DNA of 64,000 nucleotides from Myxococcales bacterium (GTDB lineage: Bacteria > Myxococcota_A > Polyangia > Haliangiales > Haliangiaceae): the NCBI GenBank assembly GCA_016794525.1, contig JAEUJY010000166.1, positions 1-64,000 on the forward strand, written 5' to 3'. The notes under the pieces were generated by a model. It saw only the letters and a program-made list of their open reading frames with translations, ran no database searches and was not told the DNA's origin. Shown piece after piece: positions 56,753 to 64,000 of the stretch. Each line of letters begins with the position of its first letter. Positions within the stretch are counted from its first letter, which is position 1. A program made the translations under genes and the position numbers.

Positions 56753-57604
56753 TCAGGTCGTCGCGATCAGCAGCTCCTCGGAGTTGGCCGGCGGCCGCAG
56801 CCCGTCGGCGCGATCGGCAAAGTAGCGCGTGGCCAGCGCGTCGGCCGACACGTGCTCGACCGCGCGGAAGCCGGCGCTGCGCGCCATCGCCAGCATCTCG
56901 GCGGGCGTGAAGAAGGTGATGAACGGCGTGCCGCTGGCCCGGGCGCCGCGGGCGGCGGCCTCGATGCCGGGGCGCACGGCGGGGTCGGCGAGCTCGATCG
57001 GCAGCATGAACGACATCACCAGCGTCGAGCCCGGCGCGAGCCCGGCGATCTGCCGCAGCGTGGCGGCGATCGCCTCGGTCGTCAGGTACATGCTCACGCC
57101 GGTCGAGGCCACCACCGCCGGGCGCGCGCGATCGAAGCCGGCCGCGAGCAGCTGCGCGAGCCACGCGTCGCCGCGCTCGAAGTCGACCGGCACCAGCCGC
57201 AGGTGCGCCGGGACGCCGAGCCCGAGCGCGTCGAGGCGCGCGCGCTTCCACGCCTGGGGGCCGGGCTGATCGACCTCGAACACCGTCAGGCGGGCGGCCA
57301 GATCGGCGCGGCGCTGCGCGAAGGTGTCGAGCCCGGCGCCGAGGATCACGTACTGGCCGACGCCGGCGGCAACCCGCGCCTCGACCAGATCTTCGACCGC
57401 CCGCGCCCGGGCGACGATCGACGCGCGGAACGGCCGCGTGAACGCGCTCATGTCCGGGCGATCCCGCCAGCCGGCGTCGGGCTGCGCCAGCGCGAGCCCG
57501 ACCTCGTCGACGAACACGTGCGGCGGGGCGTCGGCCAGGACGTGCAGCGCGCGCCACAGCGCCACGCGGACGGCGGTGTTCTCGGGGCCGGAGGCGGTCG
57601 GCAT
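56753..57604 (-). CDS. SAM-dependent methyltransferase of the leucine carboxyl methyltransferase-like family
   Basis: 283 residues. Typical motifs: SGPENTAVRVALWRAL at the N-terminus, the SAM loop YVILGAGLDTFAQRR (about 86-100), LTVFEVDQPGPQAWKRARLD (acidic SAM ribose contact in FEVD), RPAVVASTGVSMYLTTEAIA and PGSTLVMSFMLP. This is the TIGR00027/PPM-type group common in actinobacteria and myxobacteria, where members O-methylate small molecules or carboxyl groups. Substrate unknown. The start diverges from the MYXO-CTERM protein gene with 67 bases between. Confidence 0.87.
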   Translation of the reverse strand: MPTASGPENTAVRVALWRALHVLADAPPHVFVDEVGLALAQPDAGWRDRPDMSAFTRPFRASIVARARAVEDLVEARVAAGVGQYVILGAGLDTFAQRRADLAARLTVFEVDQPGPQAWKRARLDALGLGVPAHLRLVPVDFERGDAWLAQLLAAGFDRARPAVVASTGVSMYLTTEAIAATLRQIAGLAPGSTLVMSFMLPIELADPAVRPGIEAAARGARASGTPFITFFTPAEMLAMARSAGFRAVEHVSADALATRYFADRADGLRPPANSEELLIATT

Positions 57605-57671
57605 CGCGCGACGTTCGCACGCGGGGGCGCGCCGGACTACCCGGGGCCGGCCGCGCGTTGATCACGCGGTC

Positions 57672-59294
57672 ATGCGCGCCCTGCCGCTCGCCGTGTTGCT
57701 CGTCGCCGCGGGCCTCGCCGCCGGGGCGCCGGCGGCGGGCGCCGACCGCTTCCGCGCGCCGGCGACCGCGACCGGCGGCAACCCTGCCTGGGTGCGGACC
57801 CGGGTCGGCGCCGGCGCCGCGCGCGCCGCCGAGATGGACGAGGTGACGTTCCGCTACGACCTGCGGACCGCGCCCGCGTGGCAAGGCGTCGAGCACGTCG
57901 AGCGCACCGCGCGCCTCCACGAGGTCGACGGCTGGTTGCGGACGCTGCTGGCGACGATGGCGGTCGGCGAGCGGCGCCGCGCGTGGGTCCGCGAGGTCGA
58001 CCCCGACAGCTGCGACCACGTCGATTGCAGCGCGATCCTCCGCGAGGTGGTCGACCTCGAGCTGGTCGCGCTGCGCGCGTTCCACGACCCGCTGCCGGGC
58101 GGGCAGGTGATCGCCAGCGACGGCGGGCGCCGGGTGGCGATCCGCCGCGGGGCGACCGTCGCGTGGGTGCCGGTGCCGTTCGCGATCGAGGCGCTCGACG
58201 AGGTGCGGTCGTCGCCCGGCGGCGTCGAGGTGACGGTCGCGCCGGCGTGCGGCACGGGCGACGTGCGCCTGACCTTCACCCTCGCCCAGCTCGACGCGCG
58301 CCTCGAGGTCGCGGCGGCGCGTCGGCTCGAGCGCCGCCGCCCCGCCGCCGCGATCGCCGGCTACCGGCGGGCGATCGTCTTCGACGCCAGCCTCGACGAG
58401 GCCCACCTCGGGCTGGCGCGCGCGCTGCTGCGGCTGGGGCGGTCGCGCGATGCGGTCGCGGCGGTGGCGCCGGTCCTGGCCCGCAACCCGGTGTGGCTCG
58501 ACTGGCGCACGCTGGTCGAGCCCGGGCTGGCGGCGCTGCGGCGCGAGCCGGAGCTGCAGGCGCTGCGCGCGGTCGCGCCGGGCAGCTTCGACGTCGCGGG
58601 CTTCCGGGTCGGCTACGGCGACGGCGGCGTCACCTACGGCGTCGAGCCTCGCGGCCGCTACCTGGCCGCCCACACGGTCTACGACTGGCGGGCCGAGCGC
58701 TTCGCGCAGGACGCGGTGTCGATCATCGATCGCCGCAGCGGCGCGGTGGCGGCGGTGCTGCCGCTGCGGCTGGTCGGCGGCACCCGCGACCAGGTCGCGA
58801 GCGTCCAGCGCGCGCTGCGCGAGCTGGGCTTCAGCCCGGCGGCCGGCGAGGTCGCGACGATCACGTCGCTCGATCCCGGCCGGGTCTGGCCGATCGACAA
58901 CCGGCTGACGTTCGCGCGCGCCGGCGTCGAGGCGATCCAGTCGCGGCGCGGGGTGGCGATCGCCGGCGCGGCGATCGTCGACGCGACGGCGCCGCCCGTG
59001 GCCGGTCCGATCACCGACGCTCGCCTCCTGCCCGACGCGCTGGTCTTCCACGTCGAGGATCGCCTGGCGTGCTGGGCCGACCCGCACGCGACCGCCGTCG
59101 TGGTGCCGCTGACCGCGCGCCCGCCGCTGCCGGCATCACCGCCCACGGCGCCGCCGCCCGCGGCCCCGCCACCCGACGTGCGCGGGCCTCCATCGGGGTC
59201 GACCGCGGGTTGCGCCGCGGGTGGCCCGGGCGCGGCGCTCATCCTCGGCCTCATCGGCGTCGGGGCCGCTCACCGCCGGCGGAAGACGACGTAG
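57672..59294 (+). CDS. Exported TPR protein with MYXO-CTERM-like sorting tail
   Basis: 540 residues from ATG 57672. Signal peptide LPLAVLLVAAGLAAGAPAAGA. Residues 60-~105 (DEVTFRYDLRTAPAWQGVEH, VDGWLRTLLATMAVGERRRA) are FKBP-like in rhythm but this is unproven. A TPR stretch follows (RRLERRRPAAAIAGYRRAIV, LLRLGRSRDAVAAVAPVLAR), then a long domain without a name. The C-terminus is a Pro-rich stretch, a cysteine (TAGCAAGG), a hydrophobic helix (GAALILGLIGVGA) and RRRK: the layout of the MYXO-CTERM signal, which anchors proteins on the myxobacterial surface after cleavage near the Cys. This is the clearest taxonomic marker in the window. Confidence 0.72.
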   Translation: MRALPLAVLLVAAGLAAGAPAAGADRFRAPATATGGNPAWVRTRVGAGAARAAEMDEVTFRYDLRTAPAWQGVEHVERTARLHEVDGWLRTLLATMAVGERRRAWVREVDPDSCDHVDCSAILREVVDLELVALRAFHDPLPGGQVIASDGGRRVAIRRGATVAWVPVPFAIEALDEVRSSPGGVEVTVAPACGTGDVRLTFTLAQLDARLEVAAARRLERRRPAAAIAGYRRAIVFDASLDEAHLGLARALLRLGRSRDAVAAVAPVLARNPVWLDWRTLVEPGLAALRREPELQALRAVAPGSFDVAGFRVGYGDGGVTYGVEPRGRYLAAHTVYDWRAERFAQDAVSIIDRRSGAVAAVLPLRLVGGTRDQVASVQRALRELGFSPAAGEVATITSLDPGRVWPIDNRLTFARAGVEAIQSRRGVAIAGAAIVDATAPPVAGPITDARLLPDALVFHVEDRLACWADPHATAVVVPLTARPPLPASPPTAPPPAAPPPDVRGPPSGSTAGCAAGGPGAALILGLIGVGAAHRRRKTT

Positions 59295-59501
59295 AGCGCG
59301 CAATGGCGGAGCACGGCGGGGCCGGCCACGTCCCCGAACGCCACCTCCATCGTGGTCGCGGCCTCGGCCAGGCGACGTCGTCCATCGTCGCTTGCGTGCC
59401 CGCGCCGTCGACGTCGCCCCGGAGGTCGCTGTCGAGCTACGCGCGAGTCGTCCGGGGCGTCGGCCAGCGGCAGCGCGGCGGGGGGCGCGTATGATCGCGG
59501 C

Positions 59502-60179
59502 ATGCGCATCGTCGCGGTCGCCGACACGCACCTGTTCCACGACGCGCGCTACGACGTGCCCGACGGTGACGTCTTCGTCCACGCCGGCGACCTGTGCCGG
59601 CGCGGCGATCTCGACGAGCTGGCCGAGGCGGCGCGCTGGATCGCCGCGCTGCCGCACCGCCACAAGCTGATCGTGGCCGGCAACCACGACTGGGCCTTCG
59701 CCCGGCCGGCCGAGGCGGCGCGGGCGCGCGCGCTCCTGGGCACGGCGATCTACCTCGAGGACAGCGGCGTCGAGCTCGACGGGCTGCGCTGCTGGGGCAG
59801 CCCGTGGCAGCCGGCGTTCAACGGCTGGGCGTTCAACCTGCCGCGCGGCGAGGCGCTGCGCGCGGTGTGGGCGCGCATCCCCGCCGGCCTCGACCTGCTG
59901 ATCACCCACAGCCCGCCCGCCGGCATCGGCGATCACGCCGGCTGGGACGACGACGCGCGCGCCGGCTGCGCCGACCTGCGGGCGCGCCTCGCCGAGGTGG
60001 CGCCGCGCCTGCACCTGTTCGGCCACATCCACCAGGACGGCGGCCTGTGGCGCATCGGCGCGACCGTCCACGCCAACGTGACGTCGTGGGAGTGCACGCG
60101 GGCGCCGACGGTGATCGATCTCGAGCCCGGCGGCGTCACGCCGATCGCGGTGCCGCCGGCGCGCCCCGACGTGCCGTGA
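59502..60179 (+). CDS. Metallophosphoesterase (MPPED/239FB type)
   Basis: 225 residues from ATG 59502. Calcineurin-like fold with all metal-site motifs: VADTHLFH (Asp-x-His), VHAGDLCRRGDL, VAGNHDWAF, LITHSPPAGIG and LHLFGHIHQDGG. The family contains cyclic-nucleotide phosphodiesterases; activity on cAMP/cGMP-like substrates is plausible. The 207-base gap upstream (59295-59501) shows no gene that I trust. A small unknown gene follows 65 bases later. Confidence 0.92.
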   Translation: MRIVAVADTHLFHDARYDVPDGDVFVHAGDLCRRGDLDELAEAARWIAALPHRHKLIVAGNHDWAFARPAEAARARALLGTAIYLEDSGVELDGLRCWGSPWQPAFNGWAFNLPRGEALRAVWARIPAGLDLLITHSPPAGIGDHAGWDDDARAGCADLRARLAEVAPRLHLFGHIHQDGGLWRIGATVHANVTSWECTRAPTVIDLEPGGVTPIAVPPARPDVP

Positions 60180-60244
60180 TCAGCGCGCGCGCTTGTCACC
60201 CGACCGGGACGCGGCGGTCGCCGGCGGCGGCTATCACCGACGCC

Positions 60245-60559
60245 ATGGACGCATGCATCCGCTACGCCGGGCGCTACCGGTTCGCGCGTCGCGCCGAGCT
60301 CGACCGCGCGCTCGGGCGGGCGCGCGACCAGCTCGACCTCGAGGACGAGCTGCCGGCGTCGGCCGCGTGGCTGCGCGGCCTGGTCGTCGATGGCGCGACC
60401 GTCACGGTGGCGCTCGCGATCCCGGCGAGCGCCGAGTTGCGGTTCGCGGCCGCCGCGCTGTTCGAGGCGCTGGCGCAGACCGCGGTCGACGGCCTGGTCG
60501 AGGGCACGCTCGACGGGCGGCCGGTCGACTTCTACCCGCCGGGCGCCGCCGACGACTGA
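60245..60559 (+). CDS. Small soluble protein of unknown function
   Basis: 104 residues from ATG 60245. No signal. A mixed alpha/beta chain: RYAGRYRFARRAELDRALGR, WLRGLVVDGATVTVALAIPA, LRFAAAALFEALAQTAVDGL, and ending DGRPVDFYPPGAADD. The length and strand order resemble small ferredoxin-like sandwich domains. No family was recognised. Confidence 0.55.
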   Translation: MDACIRYAGRYRFARRAELDRALGRARDQLDLEDELPASAAWLRGLVVDGATVTVALAIPASAELRFAAAALFEALAQTAVDGLVEGTLDGRPVDFYPPGAADD

Positions 60560-60680
60560 CCCGCGACCGGCGGCCCAGCACACGCCGCGACACCGTGCGA
60601 GGAGCGCGCGCGGCGCGCCGCGAGCCGCTGTCAGCGCCGCCCACCGGCGCGCCCGCCCCCGCCGTGGGACGCTCGTCGCG

Positions 60681-61478
60681 ATGGCGCGCGCGAAGTTGTC
60701 GCTGGTGGCGGTGGCGCTGGGCGCGTGCGCGCACCCGCGGCCGGCGGCCGGCCCGCCGCCACCCGGCGCGGTGGTGGAGGTCGTCGATCCCGGCGCGGCC
60801 CCGCGGCGGGCGCTGCGCTACCGGCCGGTCCGGGGGCTCGATCACCCCGTCGCGCTCACCTGGGGTGGCGGGTGGCGATCGAGCGGCGCCTCGTGCCTGG
60901 GCGCCTTCGACACGCGGGCGCAGTTCGACGACGTGGTGCTCGTCGGGGCCGTGGCCGGCGACCTGCCGGCGGACGCCGCGCTGGCGCTGCGGGGCGGCAC
61001 GACGACCCACCAGGACAACCCGTTCGTCGCCCGCCACGAGATCGAGCTGCGCGCCGTGCTGCCGGCGCGCTACGCGCTGGTCGGCGACGCGAGCGCGGTG
61101 ACCGCGGCGGCGGGTGGCGACGAGCGCTTCGGGCAGGTCGTCCGCGCCGCGCTCCCGCGGTTCCCGCGCCAGGCGATCGGCGTCGGCGCGCGCTGGACCG
61201 TCACCGAGGCGCGCGACGGCGGCACGCGTCGCGTCACCTGGACCCTGCGCGCGATCACCGGCGATCGCGTGACGCTCGCGGCCACGATCGGCGAGCACGC
61301 CGCGCCGCCGGCGTACGCCGCGCCCGGCGACGGCGTCGGGCCGTGGAGCGGGTCGACGGTCGACGTCACGATCGACCTGGCCCGCTTCACCGTCGAGGCC
61401 GCGGTGACCCGCCGGGCCGGTTCCGGCGGCACGTACGAGGACACCGCGGCGACGCTGGTCATCGGCGCGCGCCGCTGA
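60681..61478 (+). CDS. Predicted lipoprotein of unknown function
   Basis: 265 residues. Signal MARAKLSLVAVALGAC (Cys 16). The body is beta-rich (ALRYRPVRGLDHPVALTWGG, HEIELRAVLPARYALV, AIGVGARWTVTEARDGGTRR, VTWTLRAITGDRVTLAATIG, STVDVTIDLARFTVEAAVTR), which suggests a lipid-carrier or barrel-like fold. No family was recognised. It converges with the DUF1905 gene 9 bases after its stop. Confidence 0.6.
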   Translation: MARAKLSLVAVALGACAHPRPAAGPPPPGAVVEVVDPGAAPRRALRYRPVRGLDHPVALTWGGGWRSSGASCLGAFDTRAQFDDVVLVGAVAGDLPADAALALRGGTTTHQDNPFVARHEIELRAVLPARYALVGDASAVTAAAGGDERFGQVVRAALPRFPRQAIGVGARWTVTEARDGGTRRVTWTLRAITGDRVTLAATIGEHAAPPAYAAPGDGVGPWSGSTVDVTIDLARFTVEAAVTRRAGSGGTYEDTAATLVIGARR

Positions 61479-61487
61479 CGCCGCGGC

Positions 61488-61745
61488 TCACCCGCGCGGG
61501 CGCAGCTCGACCTGGACGACGTCGCCGTCGCCCTTGGTGCCGCGGATCTTCTTGGGCACCGCCAGCAGCGTGCCGTGCTGCTTGTCGCGCCAGACGCTGG
61601 TCGCCCAGCTCACGCCGTCGACGGTGGCGAGCACCGGCGTCCGGCCCCAGGCGTGGGTCGCCGGTGGCGCGTGGCGCGCCGGCACCTTGGCGAACGTCCA
61701 GCCGCCGGCGCCGGGGTAGCGGAACAGCTTCGCGCGGAACGTCAC
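61488..61745 (-). CDS. DUF1905 domain protein
   Basis: 85 residues. Matches the small barrel DUF1905: FRAKLFRYPGAGGWTFAKVP, GRTPVLATVDGVSWATSVW and KHGTLLAVPKKIR-type segments (here KQHGTLLAVPKKIRGTKGDG), ending VVQVELRPRG. Often fused to or near DUF5655/YdeI-like proteins; function unknown. The upstream small gene ends 7 bases before its start, so the two are one operon. Confidence 0.85.
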   Translation of the reverse strand: MTFRAKLFRYPGAGGWTFAKVPARHAPPATHAWGRTPVLATVDGVSWATSVWRDKQHGTLLAVPKKIRGTKGDGDVVQVELRPRG

Positions 61746-61752
61746 GGGCCGA

Positions 61753-61965
61753 TCATCGCGCAGCCGGCCCCGGCGCCGCCAGCTCGCGCTCGATCAACGC
61801 CGCCGCGATCTGCAGCGCCCTGATCCGCCGCGCCAGCAGCGTGTGCTGCGCCGTGCCCGGCCGCAGCTTGGGCTGGACCTTCTCGCACTTGCCGATCGTC
61901 GAGACGATCGCCCGCAGCGCCTCCTCGAGTTCGTCCTTCGCGAACGGCTCGGCCGCTGGTGCCAC
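61753..61965 (-). CDS. Small helical conserved-looking protein
   Basis: 70 residues. KDELEEALRAIVSTIGKCEK, VQPKLRPGTAQHTLLARRIR and ALQIAAALIERELA form a helical bundle. A similar KxQxKLxxGTxQHTxL pattern is known to me from small unnamed proteins of Bacillota, where it is also uncharacterised. No signal, no metal motif. It is translated just before the DUF1905 gene. Confidence 0.65.
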   Translation of the reverse strand: MAPAAEPFAKDELEEALRAIVSTIGKCEKVQPKLRPGTAQHTLLARRIRALQIAAALIERELAAPGPAAR

Positions 61966-62045
61966 GGCGGCGATCGTACCGCGCGGGGCGCGGTTCTGGG
62001 GCCCGCGGCGGCACGCGGGCCCCGAACGGGCTAGGGTGTGCCCAC

Positions 62046-62840
62046 ATGAGTTCCATCCGAGACGTGCTGCGGGCCGCGAAGCAGCGAGATCAGAAGGCCT
62101 TCGAGGTCTCGCCGTTCGCCCCGGTGGTCGTCGCCGACTACAAGGCGGCGCTCGCCGCCGGCCTCACGCTCGGCGATCCCGCCGCGATGGGCCTCAAGCC
62201 GCTGGTCGTCGACCGCGCGGGCGGCTACTTCTTGATCTGGGAGCGCGGGCCGATCGCGGGGTGCATCGTCTACCTCGGCTCCGAGGGGCAGCGGTACGTC
62301 GCCGCCAGCAGCGAGGACGAGTTCATCGCGATGCTGCCGTACGGCGACGCGGTGATCGACGCGATGGCGTACTGGGCGCAGCGCCTCACCACGCCGACGG
62401 CCACGGTGGCAGCGCCCGCCGGCCTGACCCCGGCGGACGTCGACGCGCGGCGCGCCGCCGCCGCTCCGGCCGACGCCTGGCTGGTCAAGCTGCTGCCGGC
62501 GATGACCTCCGCCGGCGTCGCGATCGCGCCCGACCCGCTCGCGACGATCGAGGCCGCGAACCGCGCGGTGCTCGTCGAGTGGCGCGCGGTGTGCGAGCGC
62601 CGGTTCGAGACCCAGGCCGTGAAGGCCGACCTCGCGGTGGCGCCGCGCCCCTACCAGGCCACCGCGTTGTTCCAGATCGGCGAGCGGATCCAGCACCCGA
62701 CCTTCGGCGAGGGCGTCGTCGAGGCGCGGCCGGATCCCGGCAAGATGACCGTGTTCTTCAAGTCCGGCCGCAAGGTGCTCGTACAGGCCAAGGAGGCCCC
62801 GCCGGCGCCCGTCGTCAAGGCCCGCGGCCGCCGGCGCTGA
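62046..62840 (+). CDS. Protein with C-terminal Tudor/PcrA-like domain
   Basis: 264 residues from ATG 62046. The N-terminal ~185 residues are not recognised; they include SSIRDVLRAAKQRDQKAFEV and YFLIWERGPIAGCIVYLGSE. Residues about 210-250 (YQATALFQIGERIQHPTFGE, GVVEARPDPGKMTVFFKSGR) match the small Tudor-like domain at the C-terminus of PcrA/UvrD helicases, which contacts RNA polymerase. Standalone copies are common in myxobacteria. The basic tail VVKARGRRR could aid nucleic-acid binding. The role may be transcription-coupled; this is inference. Confidence 0.65.
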   Translation: MSSIRDVLRAAKQRDQKAFEVSPFAPVVVADYKAALAAGLTLGDPAAMGLKPLVVDRAGGYFLIWERGPIAGCIVYLGSEGQRYVAASSEDEFIAMLPYGDAVIDAMAYWAQRLTTPTATVAAPAGLTPADVDARRAAAAPADAWLVKLLPAMTSAGVAIAPDPLATIEAANRAVLVEWRAVCERRFETQAVKADLAVAPRPYQATALFQIGERIQHPTFGEGVVEARPDPGKMTVFFKSGRKVLVQAKEAPPAPVVKARGRRR

Positions 62841-62919
62841 TCGCGCCGACCTCGGCGCCCCCGGCCGGCGTGAAGCTGCAGCCGGTCGCCAGCCCGAGGA
62901 TCACCGACGCGCGCCACAT
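62815..62919 (-). pseudogene. Truncated lipoprotein start (possible remnant)
   Basis: A 34-residue frame reads MWRASVILGLATGCSFTPAG and ends 14 residues later. Its first 20 residues are an ideal lipoprotein signal with Cys 14, typical of lipoproteins in this region, but the chain stops almost at once and its 3' end runs 26 bases into the Tudor-domain gene. It looks like the start of a former lipoprotein gene. It may also be a real very short lipopeptide. Confidence 0.35.
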
Positions 62920-62985
62920 GGACGACCAGTGTACCCCAGGCGCGGGGCCTGGCGCACCGGCGTCGCGCCAGCGCGAGCGCGACGG

Positions 62986-63330
62986 TCAATCGAAGATGTC
63001 CCACCACGAGCGCTTGCGACCCGGGTAGCGGCCGCGGTCGTCGTCGTCGTCGTCGCGGCGGCGGTAGCGGCGGTCGTCGTCGCCAGACCGGCGGTCGTCG
63101 TCGCCAGGCCGGCGGTCGTCGTCGTCGTCGTCGACCCGGGCGCCGGCGGCGCGCGGCGGGGCCTCGCGGAGATCGCGGGGACCGGCCTCGGCGTCGCGCG
63201 CGCGCGCGATCAGCTTCTCGAGTTCGCCGCGATCGAGCCAGATGCCGCGGCAGCGGTCGCAGCGGTCGATGGTGACGCCGTCGCGGTCAAGCTCGAGCAG
63301 CGGGGCGTCGTGGCAGCGGGGACAGTGCAT
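62986..63330 (-). CDS. TFIIB-type zinc-ribbon protein with an acidic/basic tail
   Basis: 114 residues from ATG 63330, chosen because AGGAGA lies 5 bases upstream; the frame is open to 63396 but has no such site. The zinc ribbon CPRCHDAPLLELDRDGVTID, then RCDRCRGIWLDRGELEKLI, is the zf-TFIIB family. The rest is a low-complexity tail of Asp/Arg repeats (DDDRRSGDDDRRYRRRDDDD) encoded by imperfect tandem repeats, ending KRSWWDIFD, a conserved-looking C-terminal peptide. Function unknown; the family is widespread in stress-related operons. Confidence 0.82.
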   Translation of the reverse strand: MHCPRCHDAPLLELDRDGVTIDRCDRCRGIWLDRGELEKLIARARDAEAGPRDLREAPPRAAGARVDDDDDDRRPGDDDRRSGDDDRRYRRRDDDDDDRGRYPGRKRSWWDIFD

Positions 63331-63334
63331 GGAC

Positions 63335-63341
63335 TTCTCCT
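63335..63341 (-). promoter_or_regulatory. Ribosome binding site of the zinc-ribbon gene
   Basis: On the minus strand AGGAGAA lies 4 bases before ATG 63330 and decides that start over the upstream in-frame ATG at 63396. Confidence 0.6.
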
Positions 63342-63396
63342 GGTGGGCGGGGGCGGCCACCGGGGTGGCGCGCCGCGCGTGGGCCGTGGTGGTCAT

Positions 63397-63626
63397 GGCC
63401 CCAACCTGGGGCGTCGCGCGCCCTTCGTCGAATCGAAAGTTCGCATCGAAGACTGCGAGAAAAGCGACATGAAGGCCGAGCGCGGCGAGCGCGGTCGAGC
63501 GTCGCCGTCACCCGGCGGGCAGACACCTGCGGCGGCGCCGACGCGCACGGCTGCGGCCGTGGCGTCGGGATCCCGCGCACTTGCGCGCGGCTGTCACGCT
63601 TGGGCGGCCGCCGACTCTATCTGGGC
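63397..63626. other. Intergenic region with no gene identified
   Basis: 230 bases between the divergent zinc-ribbon and peptidoglycan-binding genes. It is less GC-rich at 63430-63475, where promoters for both directions would fit, but no clear -10/-35 pair was seen. GCGCGCACTTGCGCGC-like symmetry occurs near 63573-63590. Confidence 0.4.
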
Positions 63627-64000
63627 ATGGGAACCCCGGCCCTGCAGGCGCACGACCGCGAACCGGATGGAGCATCGCAGGAGGCCGCGCTCGCCGGCGG
63701 GCACGCCGAGCGCCCGGCGGCCCCCGCGGCGCTCGAGGCCCGCGCGATCCTGGCCGGCGGCGGCGGCGCCAAGGCGCTGGCGGCGTTGCTCCACCAGCAC
63801 CCCGACCAGCGCGAGCCGATCGTCGCCGAGATCCAGCAGCACCCGGCCGGCGGCAACGCGATGTGCGGCGAGGTGCTCGACGAGATGGCCGTGCCCAAGG
63901 GCCCCGAGCCGCTCCTGCGCGTCGGGTCGCGCGGCGAGCCGGTGGTGCGCCTCCAGCAGGGCCTCATCAAGCACGGCGCGACGATCACCGCCGACGGCGC
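63627..64000 (+). CDS. Peptidoglycan-binding domain protein, cut by the window edge
   Basis: 124 residues are present and the frame is open at the right edge. The first ~90 residues are Ala/His/Gln-rich (ARAILAGGGGAKALAALLHQ, HPDQREPIVAEIQQHPAGGN). At about 100 a PG_binding_1 repeat begins: LLRVGSRGEPVVRLQQGLIK, then HGATITADG. No signal peptide is seen. Proteins of this layout, sometimes with DUF4157, are found with extracellular contractile injection systems in myxobacteria, but nothing else here supports that, so it is only a possibility. Confidence 0.75.
   Translation, partial: MGTPALQAHDREPDGASQEAALAGGHAERPAAPAALEARAILAGGGGAKALAALLHQHPDQREPIVAEIQQHPAGGNAMCGEVLDEMAVPKGPEPLLRVGSRGEPVVRLQQGLIKHGATITADG

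Noticed and set aside
59270-59527. Minus-strand 85-residue frame in the gap before the metallophosphoesterase
   Set aside because: Arg/Pro-rich, no ribosome binding site, and it overlaps the 3' end of the MYXO-CTERM protein gene; reads as a shadow.

Overview
The window is very GC-rich DNA packed with genes on both strands. It looks like the chromosome of a myxobacterium (Myxococcota), probably near the Haliangium/Kofleria group. The signs are four large Hanks-type Ser/Thr kinases, about fifteen predicted lipoproteins, a protein ending in a MYXO-CTERM-like tail (57672-59294), a cytochrome b5 front-end desaturase, a YcaO/TfuA pair and a DUF222-type HNH protein. This assignment is inference from gene content. 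No rRNA, tRNA, CRISPR array, transposase or integrase was found, so the window reads as ordinary chromosome with many lineage-specific genes.

Layout. 1-2511 (minus): a DUF222/HNH protein cut by the edge, then an outer-membrane protein and a YkgJ cysteine-cluster protein. 2659-3435: an enoyl-CoA hydratase followed by strong hairpins. 3715-13046 (plus): the most coherent system in the window, nine tightly spaced genes, most overlapping by 1-4 nt. They encode a small membrane protein, a small soluble protein, a MutL/GlmL-type ASKHA ATPase, a KOW/barrel-sandwich protein, four membrane proteins of unknown function (one with a helix-hairpin-helix insert) and a LolC/E-like permease. No mutase subunits are present, so this looks like an undescribed ATPase-plus-membrane complex. 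13226-17641 (minus): a kinase/AAA ATPase and a lipoprotein. 17887-19814: an orphan YcaO-TfuA pair, likely for thioamidation, with no visible substrate peptide. 19824-23077: another kinase, with exported proteins divergent from it. 23193-25299: a three-gene operon of two universal stress proteins and an EctA-like acetyltransferase. 25318-27173 (minus): a phosphinothricin-type acetyltransferase coupled to argG.

27219-46937 is a mosaic of small operons: a zinc ribbon, a lipin-like lipoprotein, DUF2293, DUF4259, PhnA, patatin, BON, an orphan MazF, a beta-propeller protein, a metallopeptidase-HhH lipoprotein, a kinase, a dicarboxylate symporter, a front-end desaturase, DeoD and a protein with a histone H1-like tail. 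47033-64000 holds a GST, a histidine kinase, another kinase, a LysR/flavodoxin-reductase divergent pair with a clear operator, many lipoproteins, a CrtO-like acyltransferase, a methyltransferase, a metallophosphoesterase, small conserved genes, and a peptidoglycan-binding protein cut by the right edge.

Non-coding structure: a family of hairpin elements with a conserved GCGA loop and compensatory stem changes occurs at 2584, 13051, 30621 and 30711, mostly just 3' of genes. A 32-bp perfect inverted repeat made of hexamers lies at 3477-3610. Palindromic operator candidates lie at 17707, 23106 and 52986. No gene-free stretch exceeds about 280 bases.
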